Source of the DNA: an uncultured Clostridium sp.
GTDB lineage: Bacteria; Bacillota; Clostridia; TANB77; CAG-508
Assembly: GCA_947057505.1 (NCBI GenBank)
Contig: CAMSEM010000055.1
Coordinates: 1 to 8,149 of the forward strand
Direction: 5' to 3'
Length of the DNA stretch: 8,149 bases
In this document: positions 1 to 6,117 of the stretch, piece by piece
Layout: each line of letters begins with the position of its first letter
How positions within the stretch are numbered: position 1 is the first letter of the stretch
Notes under the pieces: model-generated
The model's database searches: none
Seen by the model: only the letters and a program-made list of their open reading frames with translations
Told to the model about the DNA's origin: nothing
Program-made: the position numbers and the translations under genes

Positions 1-95
1 TCTTTTCCAAGTGGTATACGGTAAACTGCTAGTGTAAAAAAACTTCCAAATAAGGTGCCTATCATAAAAATAATTGTGTATAAAAAAATGTCCAT
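1..95 (-). CDS. pilD: Prepilin peptidase (A24 family), N-terminal 31 codons, runs off the window
   Basis: This frame starts at ATG 95-93 behind an AGGAG ribosome binding site at 101-105 and stays open to the window edge, so only 31 residues are visible. They form one hydrophobic segment followed by GSFFTLAVYRIPLGK. This matches the conserved N-terminus of type IV prepilin peptidases, where GSFxNVVIYRxP follows the first membrane helix. The family is an integral-membrane aspartic protease that removes the short leader of prepilins and N-methylates the new end. The catalytic aspartates and the zinc-binding Cys pairs would lie beyond the window and cannot be checked. The gene follows the prepilin gene, its expected substrate, in the same direction after a 133-base gap, which supports the call. 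A bifunctional enzyme and a peptidase-only form cannot be told apart from this fragment. Confidence 0.8.
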   Translation of the reverse strand, partial: MDIFLYTIIFMIGTLFGSFFTLAVYRIPLGK

Positions 96-152
96 GTTTT
101 CTCCTAATTGTATATGCTAATAAATTAATTGTTTTTGCTTGATAAAAGTCTA

Positions 153-179
153 GGCATATACACTCATAATGCATATGCC
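153..179 (-). other. Stem-loop between the prepilin and prepilin peptidase genes
   Basis: GGCATAT (153-159) pairs perfectly with ATATGCC (173-179) around a 13-base loop, and the right arm also contains the small palindrome GCATATGC. On the minus-strand transcript the hairpin is followed by TAGACTTTTATC, which is not a clean U-run. It therefore looks more like an mRNA processing or stabilising hairpin, or a leaky attenuator, than a full terminator. Such an element would let the pilin be made in excess over the peptidase. That role is inferred. Confidence 0.4.
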
Positions 180-228
180 CTTTCTTTATCTTACTTGTTA
201 TTATTCACTTTTTTTGTTTTGCAAATAA

Positions 229-711
229 TTATGCAGCTGGTTCATCTTTTACGCAGCTAGCTACACCACTAGCATCAAATGTTAATGTATATGTTTCACT
301 TGTTGCTTTTGCATTTGTAACAGTATATGAACCACTAAATTTACCTTTAGTATATCCTGCTGTTGGATCACTATCTTTTACAGCTACTGTATAAGCACCT
401 GCAGGGAAGTGTTTTTGCATAATGGCTACAGCTGCTGCACCATCACCAGAAGGTGCTACTGTTGTTGCTGCTTCACCTTCACCTTCAGTTACTGTTGTAT
501 AGTTAGCCATCATAATTTGAGCTTGTGCATTTCCAACATAATCAAGGATAGCACCTACTTTAGTATCTTCTACTGCTTTTTGAGCTGTTCCAAAAATACC
601 TCCATCAGACATTACATAAACAATAGTAACACCTGCTAAAATTAATAGTACAACAATTGTAACTACTAATGCAATTAAGGTAATACCTTCTTGTCCGTTA
701 GTTTTTTTCAT
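229..711 (-). CDS. Type IV prepilin (class III-signal pilin subunit)
   Basis: This 160-residue protein starts at ATG 711 behind an AAGGAG site (729-724 on the minus strand). It opens with a short charged leader, MKKTNGQEG, then a hydrophobic segment starting ITLIALVV and running to about residue 33. This is a prepilin signal: the peptidase should cut after Gly9, leaving Ile as mature residue 1. The helix packs in the pilus core and the rest forms the globular head. Residues 71-93 are a Thr/Gly/Ala-rich, low-complexity stretch. Residues 94-153 look like alternating beta strands. Mature position 5, usually Glu, is Ala14 here. There is a single cysteine (Cys153), so no intramolecular disulfide. 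Its place between the alignment-complex genes and the peptidase gene suggests a pilin used by this machine. Whether it is the major pilin or a minor or pseudopilin cannot be decided from sequence alone. Confidence 0.85.
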   Translation of the reverse strand: MKKTNGQEGITLIALVVTIVVLLILAGVTIVYVMSDGGIFGTAQKAVEDTKVGAILDYVGNAQAQIMMANYTTVTEGEGEAATTVAPSGDGAAAVAIMQKHFPAGAYTVAVKDSDPTAGYTKGKFSGSYTVTNAKATSETYTLTFDASGVASCVKDEPAA

Positions 712-776
712 GTGAATTTCTCCTTTCTCTTTAGATTGTTTTTGTATATATTTATGTTTATAAATATAACCTAAAA

Positions 777-1229
777 TTATTTTAGACCTGTATCATTAAA
801 GAACGTTCCTGTTGAGTTTTGGTCTGTATTTGTATTGGTAGAAGTGTTGTTTTTGTTTGTATTATTGTTGTTTGTTGTGTTTTTATTTGTGTTTGTTGTG
901 TTATTTTTACCTCCACCTTGGTTGTTTGTATTATTCACATCAGGACTTGCCGCAAATGGGTCTGGTTTTCCTGCTGTGTAACTTTTATTTTGTTTGTATA
1001 AGTTTAAGTCTGCTCCTGTGACTGTGTAAGTTACATTTTCTTTTTCCATTTCTACAATATTTTCTTCAATTTTATTTTTTACATCTTCTGGAGTAGAATA
1101 TGCAACTAGTTTATTTGGAACTGCTTTATTAGCTGGAATATAATCATAAAATATTACTCCTAGTACTAAAACAATTGCCACACATAATAAGAGCATAATA
1201 CATATTTCTTTTAAAATTGATTTAATCAT
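777..1229 (-). CDS. Membrane-anchored pilus accessory protein, PilP-like by position, with Asn-rich tail
   Basis: This is a 150-residue protein whose start at 1229 is set by an AGGAG site at 1236-1240. Residues 8-26 form one membrane helix with positive charge before it, so the rest should face outward. Residues 40-97 are an ordinary acidic segment ending in GKPDPF (87-92). This resembles the xxxDPF motif that ends the N-terminal region of PilP, the lipoprotein partner of PilN/PilO, but the match is short. Unlike classical PilP there is no lipobox and no beta-domain after it. Residues 98-139 are almost entirely Asn and Thr with a GGG insert, and the last residues are GTFFNDTGLK. It lies 74 bases after pilO and 65 before the prepilin gene, so it belongs to the pilus operon. 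The gene is secure; the PilP relationship is a guess from position and one motif. Confidence 0.75.
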   Translation of the reverse strand: MIKSILKEICIMLLLCVAIVLVLGVIFYDYIPANKAVPNKLVAYSTPEDVKNKIEENIVEMEKENVTYTVTGADLNLYKQNKSYTAGKPDPFAASPDVNNTNNQGGGKNNTTNTNKNTTNNNNTNKNNTSTNTNTDQNSTGTFFNDTGLK

Positions 1230-1303
1230 CTTTTTCTCCTTTGCACAATTTATTTTGCTTCTTAAGTTTTAACATTTCTATTTGTTTGTGCTCTTCTTTG
1301 AGG

Positions 1304-2092
1304 TTATTGTGCTGTGTTATTTGTAGTAGTTGTTTGATTGTTTGTATTGGTAGTATTATTTTGATTTGTTGTATTTGTTGTATTTGTTGTATTGGTTGTA
1401 TTGGTTGCATTGGTTGCATTGGTTGCATTGGTTGCATTGGTTGTATTTACTGTATTGCTATTTTCTTTTGGTGTAGTTGTAGTATTTGGTGTTGATGGAG
1501 CTACTGTTGTTTTTTCTTGTTTTACTTTAACGTTTGTTACTAAGAAGGTAGCTTTTCTATTGTCGCCATCTGGGCTCATTTTAAAGCTTTGTATTCTAAA
1601 ACCTAGTTTACTGTCATCTTCAATGTCTGAAATAAAGTTTATAATTGGAATGTAACCACCTGTTACAGTAAAAGAAATGTTTTTTGTATTTTGACTTCCT
1701 GTTGATCCTTGGCTAAGTGTATATACCAAATTAACTCCTTCTTTTGTTGCATATCTACCAAATTTAGTTAATAAAAACTCTACTGTATATTCTTCTTCTT
1801 GATTAGCTTGTTGTAGTTCTCCTTCTGTACTAACTTTTGCTAAATCTAAATATTCTTCCTCTGCAGTTAATAAATTATCAATTGTTTTATCTAGCTCATT
1901 GGTTTTACTTGGATATTCATTATTAATTAACAATTCTGTTTGTGTAATTTCTTGTGTTAATTTTTCATTTTCATTTGCAATTTGTTTTACACTTAAAATT
2001 TTAAAATTCCCAAGTGATATGCCTTTAAAAGCTGCAAAATATGCTAATATTACTAGTAATACAATTAAAACACTTATTAATATTTTTTTCAT
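1304..2092 (-). CDS. pilO: PilO-like type IV pilus alignment protein with Asn/Thr repeat tail
   Basis: This 262-residue protein has the PilO layout. Residues 4-21 are one membrane helix. Residues 33-86 are a Glu/Asn/Leu-rich coiled coil (ENEKLTQEITQTELL and following). Residues about 101-193 form a small alpha/beta domain with GYIPIINFISDIE, matching the family's ferredoxin-like fold. PilO pairs with PilN at the membrane to link the cytoplasmic motor to the pilus. The ATG overlaps the TGA of the upstream pilM-pilN gene as ATGA (2089-2092), so the two are translationally coupled, as expected for partners made in equal amounts. Residues 194-262 are an extra tail, absent from typical PilO, of Asn, Thr and a few Ala and Gln, including nine NAT/NTT triplets. 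The tail should lie outside the membrane, perhaps spanning the cell wall. PilO rests on layout and neighbours rather than a signature motif. Confidence 0.82.
   Translation of the reverse strand: MKKILISVLIVLLVILAYFAAFKGISLGNFKILSVKQIANENEKLTQEITQTELLINNEYPSKTNELDKTIDNLLTAEEEYLDLAKVSTEGELQQANQEEEYTVEFLLTKFGRYATKEGVNLVYTLSQGSTGSQNTKNISFTVTGGYIPIINFISDIEDDSKLGFRIQSFKMSPDGDNRKATFLVTNVKVKQEKTTVAPSTPNTTTTPKENSNTVNTTNATNATNATNATNTTNTTNTTNTTNQNNTTNTNNQTTTTNNTAQ
1365..1445 (-). repeat. Nine tandem copies of a 9-bp unit inside pilO
   Basis: Read on the plus strand the units are TTTGTTGTA (three copies), TTGGTTGTA, TTGGTTGCA (four copies) and TTGGTTGTA, giving 81 bp of clean tandem repeat. On the coding strand they encode Asn-Thr-Thr or Asn-Ala-Thr triplets, residues 216-243 of the PilO-like protein. 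The unit is a multiple of three, so gain or loss of copies would change tail length without breaking the frame. The four identical central copies suggest recent expansion. Confidence 0.95.
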
Positions 2093-3720
2093 GGTAATTC
2101 TCCTTCTATTGTAATTCTAACTAAATCTCCTTGTTTTTCTCCTGCTGAAGATGTAATACTATCTGATGCTAAAATTCCTTGCGCCTTCAATGTTGCTTTA
2201 AAATAACCTAATTGCTCATATTGCCCTGATTGTGCTTGAATTACAATGTGATTTCCTGTTGTATTATCTATAGAAGTAATTTGTACCCCTTGTGGAATAG
2301 AAAACATTATTTTAGTTAAAAAATTAGGAACTGCTTTTTTGTTTTTATTGTTTTCTGCAACTTGTGTTCTAATATTTTTTAAATTATCCGATAATTGAAT
2401 ATATTCATTTGCTTTTGTATTTACACTATTAATATCTTGGCTAACTGCTGCAATTTGCATTTGAGTATCTCTTTTTGTTTCAGCTACTTGAAGATTTTTA
2501 TCTGCAATGGCATGACTTAAGAAAAGTGAAAAACTACTATAAATAACTGTTAAAAGTAAAATTCCACCTGCTGTTCTAAGCATCCATCTTTCTGTATTAT
2601 CAAGTTTTTCTCTTAAGTCAAATTTTAATATCCTTGATAATGGATTACTTTTTGTGGTCTTACCTTCTTTTTTCTTTTCATTCATACTTCCAAAAATAGC
2701 ATTTAAATCATCTTTCCAGTCTCTCTTTTTAAAGTTCATTTCTTTTATGCCATAATCTAGCCCTTGCATTGCTAATGCTAAAGCTGAATTTACCTCAATA
2801 TAATCTTTTATATTAATTTTAATGTTATCTTTAATGAAAAATGGTTTAAGTATTTCGCATTTTTCTGTTTGAAAGAACTCTTGAAAATATAAATCAATGT
2901 TATTTACTACTGATAAAATACCAGTTAGATAAATTTTATCTACTTTTATGCTACTGTTAGTAAGCGTTTCTTGTACATGACTTGCTATTTTATATAAAGT
3001 AGGCATAATATCATCTAAATATTCATTTTCTTCTTCTTGTAGTTCTTTGCCTTCCATTGTATAGATTGTACTGTTCTTGCAAATTTCATATGCTTTAGAA
3101 TATGAATTTTCTTTTATATTTATACTGTCTAATACTATTTTAGAGCCTTCTTCTAGTTTTTCTACTGCATATATTTTTTGGTCTACTACAGTTGTTAAAG
3201 TAGTTTGCTCTTCCATATTAATAATTAAAACATTCTCTTTTGGTTTTAAGTTTGCAACATTTGCAATACTAACTCCCATAGGTGCAATAGTTGAAATAGT
3301 ATATTCTGCAAATTGTTGTTGTATAGTATTAATTGCTGATTTATTTGTAGAGATATGAACTACTCTTATTTTTTCTTTGTCTTCTAAACTATTAACAAGT
3401 GCATATCTAGTCTCTAAAGCATTTTTATTGATATTTTTCTCAGCACAAAATGCTTCAAATTCTGTAGATATTGCTTTTTTTAAGTCGTTTTTATTCAATA
3501 AGCTAAACATATAAAAATATTGATATGTTTCTTCTGACAAGTTAATACTAATTGGTGTTTTAAAACTATAAGTATCTGTTATAACTTGCTTAATTGCTTC
3601 TCCAATTTTATCATAAAACTTTATTCCAAACGATTCTACTTTTAAGATATCACGTTCTTTTGATACTTTTGCATATTTAATTATATTTGGTTCTATATAT
3701 AGTCCTAAACAACTTGCCAT
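2089..3720 (-). CDS. pilMN: PilM-PilN fusion, type IV pilus inner-membrane platform
   Basis: This 543-residue protein joins two normally separate alignment proteins. Residues 1-320 follow PilM, the actin-like cytoplasmic protein: a start LGLYIEPNIIKYAKV, a central strand pair VLIINMEEQTTLTTVVDQKIY (163-184), and IYLTGILSVVNNIDLYF (263-279), ending in ALALAMQGL. Residues 328-335 (MNFKKRDW) resemble the N-terminal INLLP motif by which PilN docks on PilM. After a charged linker, one membrane helix (about 383-402) is followed by a coiled coil (405-460) and a small alpha/beta PilN domain (462-543). The Asp and Gly that contact nucleotide phosphates in PilM appear replaced (D to Tyr, G to Glu in the first motif; DIG to NME in the second). 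PilMN fusions are known in Clostridioides difficile. The gene heads the operon behind an AAGGAG site and overlaps pilO by four bases. Confidence 0.88.
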   Translation of the reverse strand: MASCLGLYIEPNIIKYAKVSKERDILKVESFGIKFYDKIGEAIKQVITDTYSFKTPISINLSEETYQYFYMFSLLNKNDLKKAISTEFEAFCAEKNINKNALETRYALVNSLEDKEKIRVVHISTNKSAINTIQQQFAEYTISTIAPMGVSIANVANLKPKENVLIINMEEQTTLTTVVDQKIYAVEKLEEGSKIVLDSINIKENSYSKAYEICKNSTIYTMEGKELQEEENEYLDDIMPTLYKIASHVQETLTNSSIKVDKIYLTGILSVVNNIDLYFQEFFQTEKCEILKPFFIKDNIKINIKDYIEVNSALALAMQGLDYGIKEMNFKKRDWKDDLNAIFGSMNEKKKEGKTTKSNPLSRILKFDLREKLDNTERWMLRTAGGILLLTVIYSSFSLFLSHAIADKNLQVAETKRDTQMQIAAVSQDINSVNTKANEYIQLSDNLKNIRTQVAENNKNKKAVPNFLTKIMFSIPQGVQITSIDNTTGNHIVIQAQSGQYEQLGYFKATLKAQGILASDSITSSAGEKQGDLVRITIEGELP

Positions 3721-3750
3721 CTTTTTTCTCCTTCGTTTAAAATAAATTTT

Positions 3751-3779
3751 ATCATATTATTATATTTGACAAAATGCAA
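3751..3779 (-). promoter_or_regulatory. Candidate sigma-A promoter of the pilus operon
   Basis: On the minus strand TTGCAT (3779-3774) and TATGAT (3756-3751) are separated by 17 bases. The -10 box matches 5 of 6 consensus bases and the -35 box only 3 of 6. Transcription would begin around 3745, giving a leader of about 25 bases before pilMN, too short for a riboswitch. In such AT-rich DNA this match is suggestive only. Confidence 0.45.
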
Positions 3780-3899
3780 CAAAACATACTTGAATTTTTT
3801 GTTTGTTTTTACATTTTTTGATTATTTTTTCATTTTTATGTATTTATTTTATATGTTTTAGCTCAAAAGTCAATATATGTTTAAGATATTTAATACAAA

Positions 3900-3932
3900 T
3901 GTAATATTACTGTAATATTATTGTAATATTTT
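3900..3932. repeat. Three 11-bp direct repeats, possible operator
   Basis: TGTAATATTAC, TGTAATATTAT and TGTAATATTTT follow one another without a gap. GTAATATTAC (3901-3910) is a perfect 10-base palindrome. The spacing of about one helical turn would place all three copies on one face of the DNA, as in arrays bound by a regulator. They lie about 120 bp upstream of the candidate pilMN -35 box. Chance is a real alternative in DNA this AT-rich. Confidence 0.6.
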
Positions 3933-3987
3933 TATCAAAATTAGTTTATCATAATTACTTTATTCTATTAATTTCAATTTTTCAAAT

Positions 3988-4017
3988 AAAAAACACTATT
4001 TATTAATAGTGTTTTTT
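3988..4017 (-). terminator. Intrinsic terminator of the uppP operon
   Basis: A 13-bp perfect stem (3988-4000 with 4005-4017) closes a 4-base loop. The core is ACACTATT/AATAGTGT and both arms extend into A/T runs, so the minus-strand RNA ends in a U-run. It begins 10 bases past the uppP stop codon. The symmetry would allow it to work in both directions, but no plus-strand gene ends here. Confidence 0.88.
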
Positions 4018-4026
4018 TATATTTTT

Positions 4027-4833
4027 TTACATTCCTGCAATAACACATGCTAGAATGATAGCACCAAATATAACACGATAGATGGCAAATCCTTTAAAGC
4101 TACCTTTTTGCAAGTAATTTAATAAAAATTTAATTACTACAATACCTACAATAAAACTTGCTATTATTCCAATAAAAAATGGAACACTAAAAACAAAATC
4201 TTTCGCCTTAAAAATAGTTGCTGCAAGCACAATTGGAGCTGATAGCATAAAAGAATAACGTGCTGCTGATTCTCTTTTTACTCCCATAATTCTAGCTGTA
4301 GTCATAGTAATTCCTGATCTAGATACACCAGGTATGAAAGCTAGTGCTTGTGATAGACCAATTAAAAAAGTTTGTTTTAAGGTCATGTCTTTATATTCTA
4401 TTATAGATTTACATTTTTTGTCTGCAAAGTAAAGTATAATACCCATTACGATTAAAGCAATGCCTATAATGATTGGTTTTGTTAAAGTATCTTCTAAGAA
4501 CTTATCTAAAATAAATCCTATTATTCCTCCAGGAATAGTTGCTAATACAATATACCAAAACATTCTTCCTTCTGTTGTTTTTTTCTTTTTAATTACTTGA
4601 TCAAAACCGCCTTTTAATAATTGTAACCAGTCTTTAAAAAAGTAAAGAGCAATGGCAAGTAATGTACCAAAATGTAAGGCCACATCAAAGCCTGCAAAAT
4701 CTGTAACAAATGCTGCGTTATTTTGCCATCCCAATAACCATGGTATAATTGTTAAATGGGCAGAACTAGAAATTGGTAATAATTCTGTCAATCCTTGTAC
4801 AACTCCTAAAATTAATGCTTGATAAATTTCCAT
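4027..4833 (-). CDS. uppP: Undecaprenyl-diphosphate phosphatase (UppP/BacA family)
   Basis: This 268-residue polytopic membrane protein has the usual family length (about 265-280). It removes a phosphate from undecaprenyl diphosphate at the membrane, recycling the lipid carrier for peptidoglycan and other wall polymers, and gives some bacitracin resistance. Both signature regions are present: QGLTELLPISSSAH (13-26), carrying the (E/Q)xxxE pair Gln13/Glu17, the Ser cluster and His26; and FIPGVSRSGITMT (166-178), with the PGxSRS motif and Arg172. Hydrophobic helices fill the remainder. The start at ATG 4833 has an AAGGA site about 8 bases upstream. It begins 23 bases after the TPR gene and ends just before a strong terminator, so it is the last gene of that operon. 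Nothing in the protein looks damaged. Confidence 0.96.
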   Translation of the reverse strand: MEIYQALILGVVQGLTELLPISSSAHLTIIPWLLGWQNNAAFVTDFAGFDVALHFGTLLAIALYFFKDWLQLLKGGFDQVIKKKKTTEGRMFWYIVLATIPGGIIGFILDKFLEDTLTKPIIIGIALIVMGIILYFADKKCKSIIEYKDMTLKQTFLIGLSQALAFIPGVSRSGITMTTARIMGVKRESAARYSFMLSAPIVLAATIFKAKDFVFSVPFFIGIIASFIVGIVVIKFLLNYLQKGSFKGFAIYRVIFGAIILACVIAGM

Positions 4834-4856
4834 TTTGTTTTTCCTTCTTTCTTATA

Positions 4857-5372
4857 TTATTCTTTTTGTTTTTCTTCTTTTTGTTTCTCTTTTCGTTTTC
4901 TTATAACTTGTAAATCTTCATTACTTAAGTTTTCTATTAGTATACACATTTTTGTTAAATGTTTATTTACAGTTCTTTCTTTTTTTGTTAACTGTTTTTT
5001 CTTTAAGTCCTTTTCTTCTATGCTTTCTTGAGGAGGTGTAATGCTATTTCTAATTGGCATAAAAATGGGGTCCTTTTGCATTTGCTTATATGCTCTTGCA
5101 TCTAACTGTACTGCTACATTCATATAATTTTTAGCTTTTTCTTCATCACCTTTTAATAAGGCAATTTGAGAAAGGTAATAATAAGAACCTGATTCTAAAT
5201 CCTCTTGTTTGCTAGATTCTCTAAAATACTTTTCTGCTTCTTCTAAATCACCATACATTAATGCAATCTGACCTAAATTTAACTTAGCATTATATGCCAT
5301 TGTATTAATCTCTGCTGCTTTTTCATAAAAATCCTTTGCATGTCCAAAATCATTCATCATAGTATAGGTCAT
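4857..5372 (-). CDS. TPR protein, C-terminal part, separated by a frameshift
   Basis: This is the second half of a split TPR protein: 171 codons from ATG 5372, though the frame is open back to about 5410. Reading it from 5403 gives GSYDLYYNIG directly before MTYTMMNDF, which completes a tetratricopeptide repeat begun in the other frame. The repeats (YDLYYNIGMTYT onward; AYNAKLNLGQIALMYGDLEEAEKYF, residues 26-50; SYYYLSQIALLKGDEEKAKNYM, 63-84) are followed by a strongly charged Lys/Glu tail (about 118-171), probably coiled coil. ATG 5372 has no usable ribosome binding site: the only purine-rich bases, AGGA, touch the start codon. Independent translation is therefore unlikely, and this piece is probably made only if the ribosome shifts frame, or the frameshift is a sequence error. 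TPR repeats bind other proteins; the partner is unknown. uppP follows 23 bases later. Confidence 0.72.
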   Translation of the reverse strand: MTYTMMNDFGHAKDFYEKAAEINTMAYNAKLNLGQIALMYGDLEEAEKYFRESSKQEDLESGSYYYLSQIALLKGDEEKAKNYMNVAVQLDARAYKQMQKDPIFMPIRNSITPPQESIEEKDLKKKQLTKKERTVNKHLTKMCILIENLSNEDLQVIRKRKEKQKEEKQKE

Positions 5373-5391
5373 TCCTATATTATAATATAAA

Positions 5392-6060
5392 TCATAACTT
5401 CCGTGGGTGATATCTAAGAGCTGTCATATATACAGAAACTGCCTCTTTATATCTTTCTTGTTCAAAAAGAATTTCTCCTAACAAATTAGTTCCTTGTTCA
5501 TATTCTGGTTTTTGTTTTAATATATCTTGCAAAACAATAATAGCTTCTTCATTTTGTTTATTTTTGTTTAAAACAAGTGCTAATTGATAATTAGATACAA
5601 AATCATTTCTGTTTAGTTCAGTAACTCTTATATATTCACTAATAGCAGCTTCATAATTTTCTGCCTTTTCATAAATTTCTGCTAACAATTTATGAGCTCT
5701 ATAACTATTTTGATTTTTATTTAAAAAATTAACTAATATTGTTTTAGCCTTATCTTCTTTTCCTATTCTTCTCAAAATAGTTACTGCTATTATTTGAAAC
5801 ATTTCAGCTAAGTCTATCTTTTTTATTTTTTCTAACCAAAATAGAAAGGTTGGTAAAACAATAGCTAATAGATACATTAATATTTTAAAACCCCAACCTA
5901 ATGATGTGGTTATAAATAGTTCAATAAAGTTTATAGCAATTCCTATAAATTCTACTAATAATAAATATATGTAGCTAGATTCATTTTTTTTTACTAATTT
6001 TAAAAATGTAATGGTAAATAAAGAAATTGCTATTATATTAAAAATTAATTTTTCTATCAT
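5392..6060 (-). CDS. Membrane-anchored TPR protein, N-terminal part
   Basis: This 222-codon piece starts at ATG 6060 behind an AAGGAG site. Residues about 4-20, 30-50 and 58-75 are hydrophobic and should form three membrane helices. Three TPR units follow at about 119-152, 153-186 and 187-218, with the expected small and aromatic positions (for example ALLAEIY-like HKLLAEIY, YQLALVL, NLLGEILFEQERYKEAV). The frame then reads YHPRKL and stops at 5392, in the middle of a repeat. With one base removed near 5401-5408 it continues into the next frame to give a 400-residue protein: three membrane helices, about six TPRs and a charged tail. The family is common in Clostridia as an uncharacterised membrane TPR protein, so no specific function can be claimed. 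It sits between a small unknown gene and uppP, in the same direction. Confidence 0.8.
   Translation of the reverse strand: MIEKLIFNIIAISLFTITFLKLVKKNESSYIYLLLVEFIGIAINFIELFITTSLGWGFKILMYLLAIVLPTFLFWLEKIKKIDLAEMFQIIAVTILRRIGKEDKAKTILVNFLNKNQNSYRAHKLLAEIYEKAENYEAAISEYIRVTELNRNDFVSNYQLALVLNKNKQNEEAIIVLQDILKQKPEYEQGTNLLGEILFEQERYKEAVSVYMTALRYHPRKL
5400..5409 (-). other. Apparent +1 frameshift site in the TPR gene
   Basis: On the coding strand the region reads TAT CAC CCA CGG AAG TTA TGA in the first frame. Dropping the C between CCA and GGA gives TAT CAC CCA GGA AGT TAT GAT, a good TPR junction (YHPGSYD). The extra base could be a real mutation, a sequencing or assembly error in a short C run, or a +1 ribosomal shift at the rare codon CGG. 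The sequence cannot separate these. Confidence 0.75.
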
Positions 6061-6117
6061 AGTGCTCCTTTATATATGTTATTTTTTATTATAATATTTA
6101 TGCAATACTTTGCTATT

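Larger units (their letters stand above)
3721..4026. other. 306-base intergenic region between uppP and the pilus operon
   Basis: This gap holds, from right to left, the uppP terminator (3988-4017), three 11-bp direct repeats (3900-3932) and the candidate pilMN promoter (3751-3779). The remaining sequence is T-rich filler on the plus strand (about 3790-3860) with no open frame, no RNA gene and no recognisable riboswitch core. In particular I see no c-di-GMP riboswitch, the element known to control pili in some Clostridia. Confidence 0.7.

Noticed and set aside
1222..1495. Open frames overlapping the pilO tail, encoding MQP-repeat or Cys-Ile-Gly-repeat proteins on either strand
   Set aside because: They are by-products of the 9-bp tandem repeat, which stays open in several frames. 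They have no ribosome binding site and overlap a well-supported gene.
3077..3358. 93-codon plus-strand open frame inside pilMN
   Set aside because: Antisense shadow in AT-rich DNA with no ribosome binding site; its protein is hydrophobic and of no recognised family.
3766..3771. Perfect plus-strand TTGACA as a promoter for a divergent gene
   Set aside because: No gene or open frame of interest lies downstream on the plus strand before the uppP terminator, which points the other way.
3900..3932. CRISPR-like repeats
   Set aside because: Units of 11 bp with no spacers and no cas genes; direct repeats only.
3721..3990. c-di-GMP riboswitch controlling the pilus operon, as known in C. difficile
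   Set aside because: No conserved riboswitch core is visible, the region is mostly A/T, and the likely leader is only about 25 bases.
5344..5372. ATG 5372 as a true start of a separate TPR gene
   Set aside because: It has no spaced ribosome binding site, and the TPR unit it belongs to begins upstream in the same frame and is completed from the previous frame.
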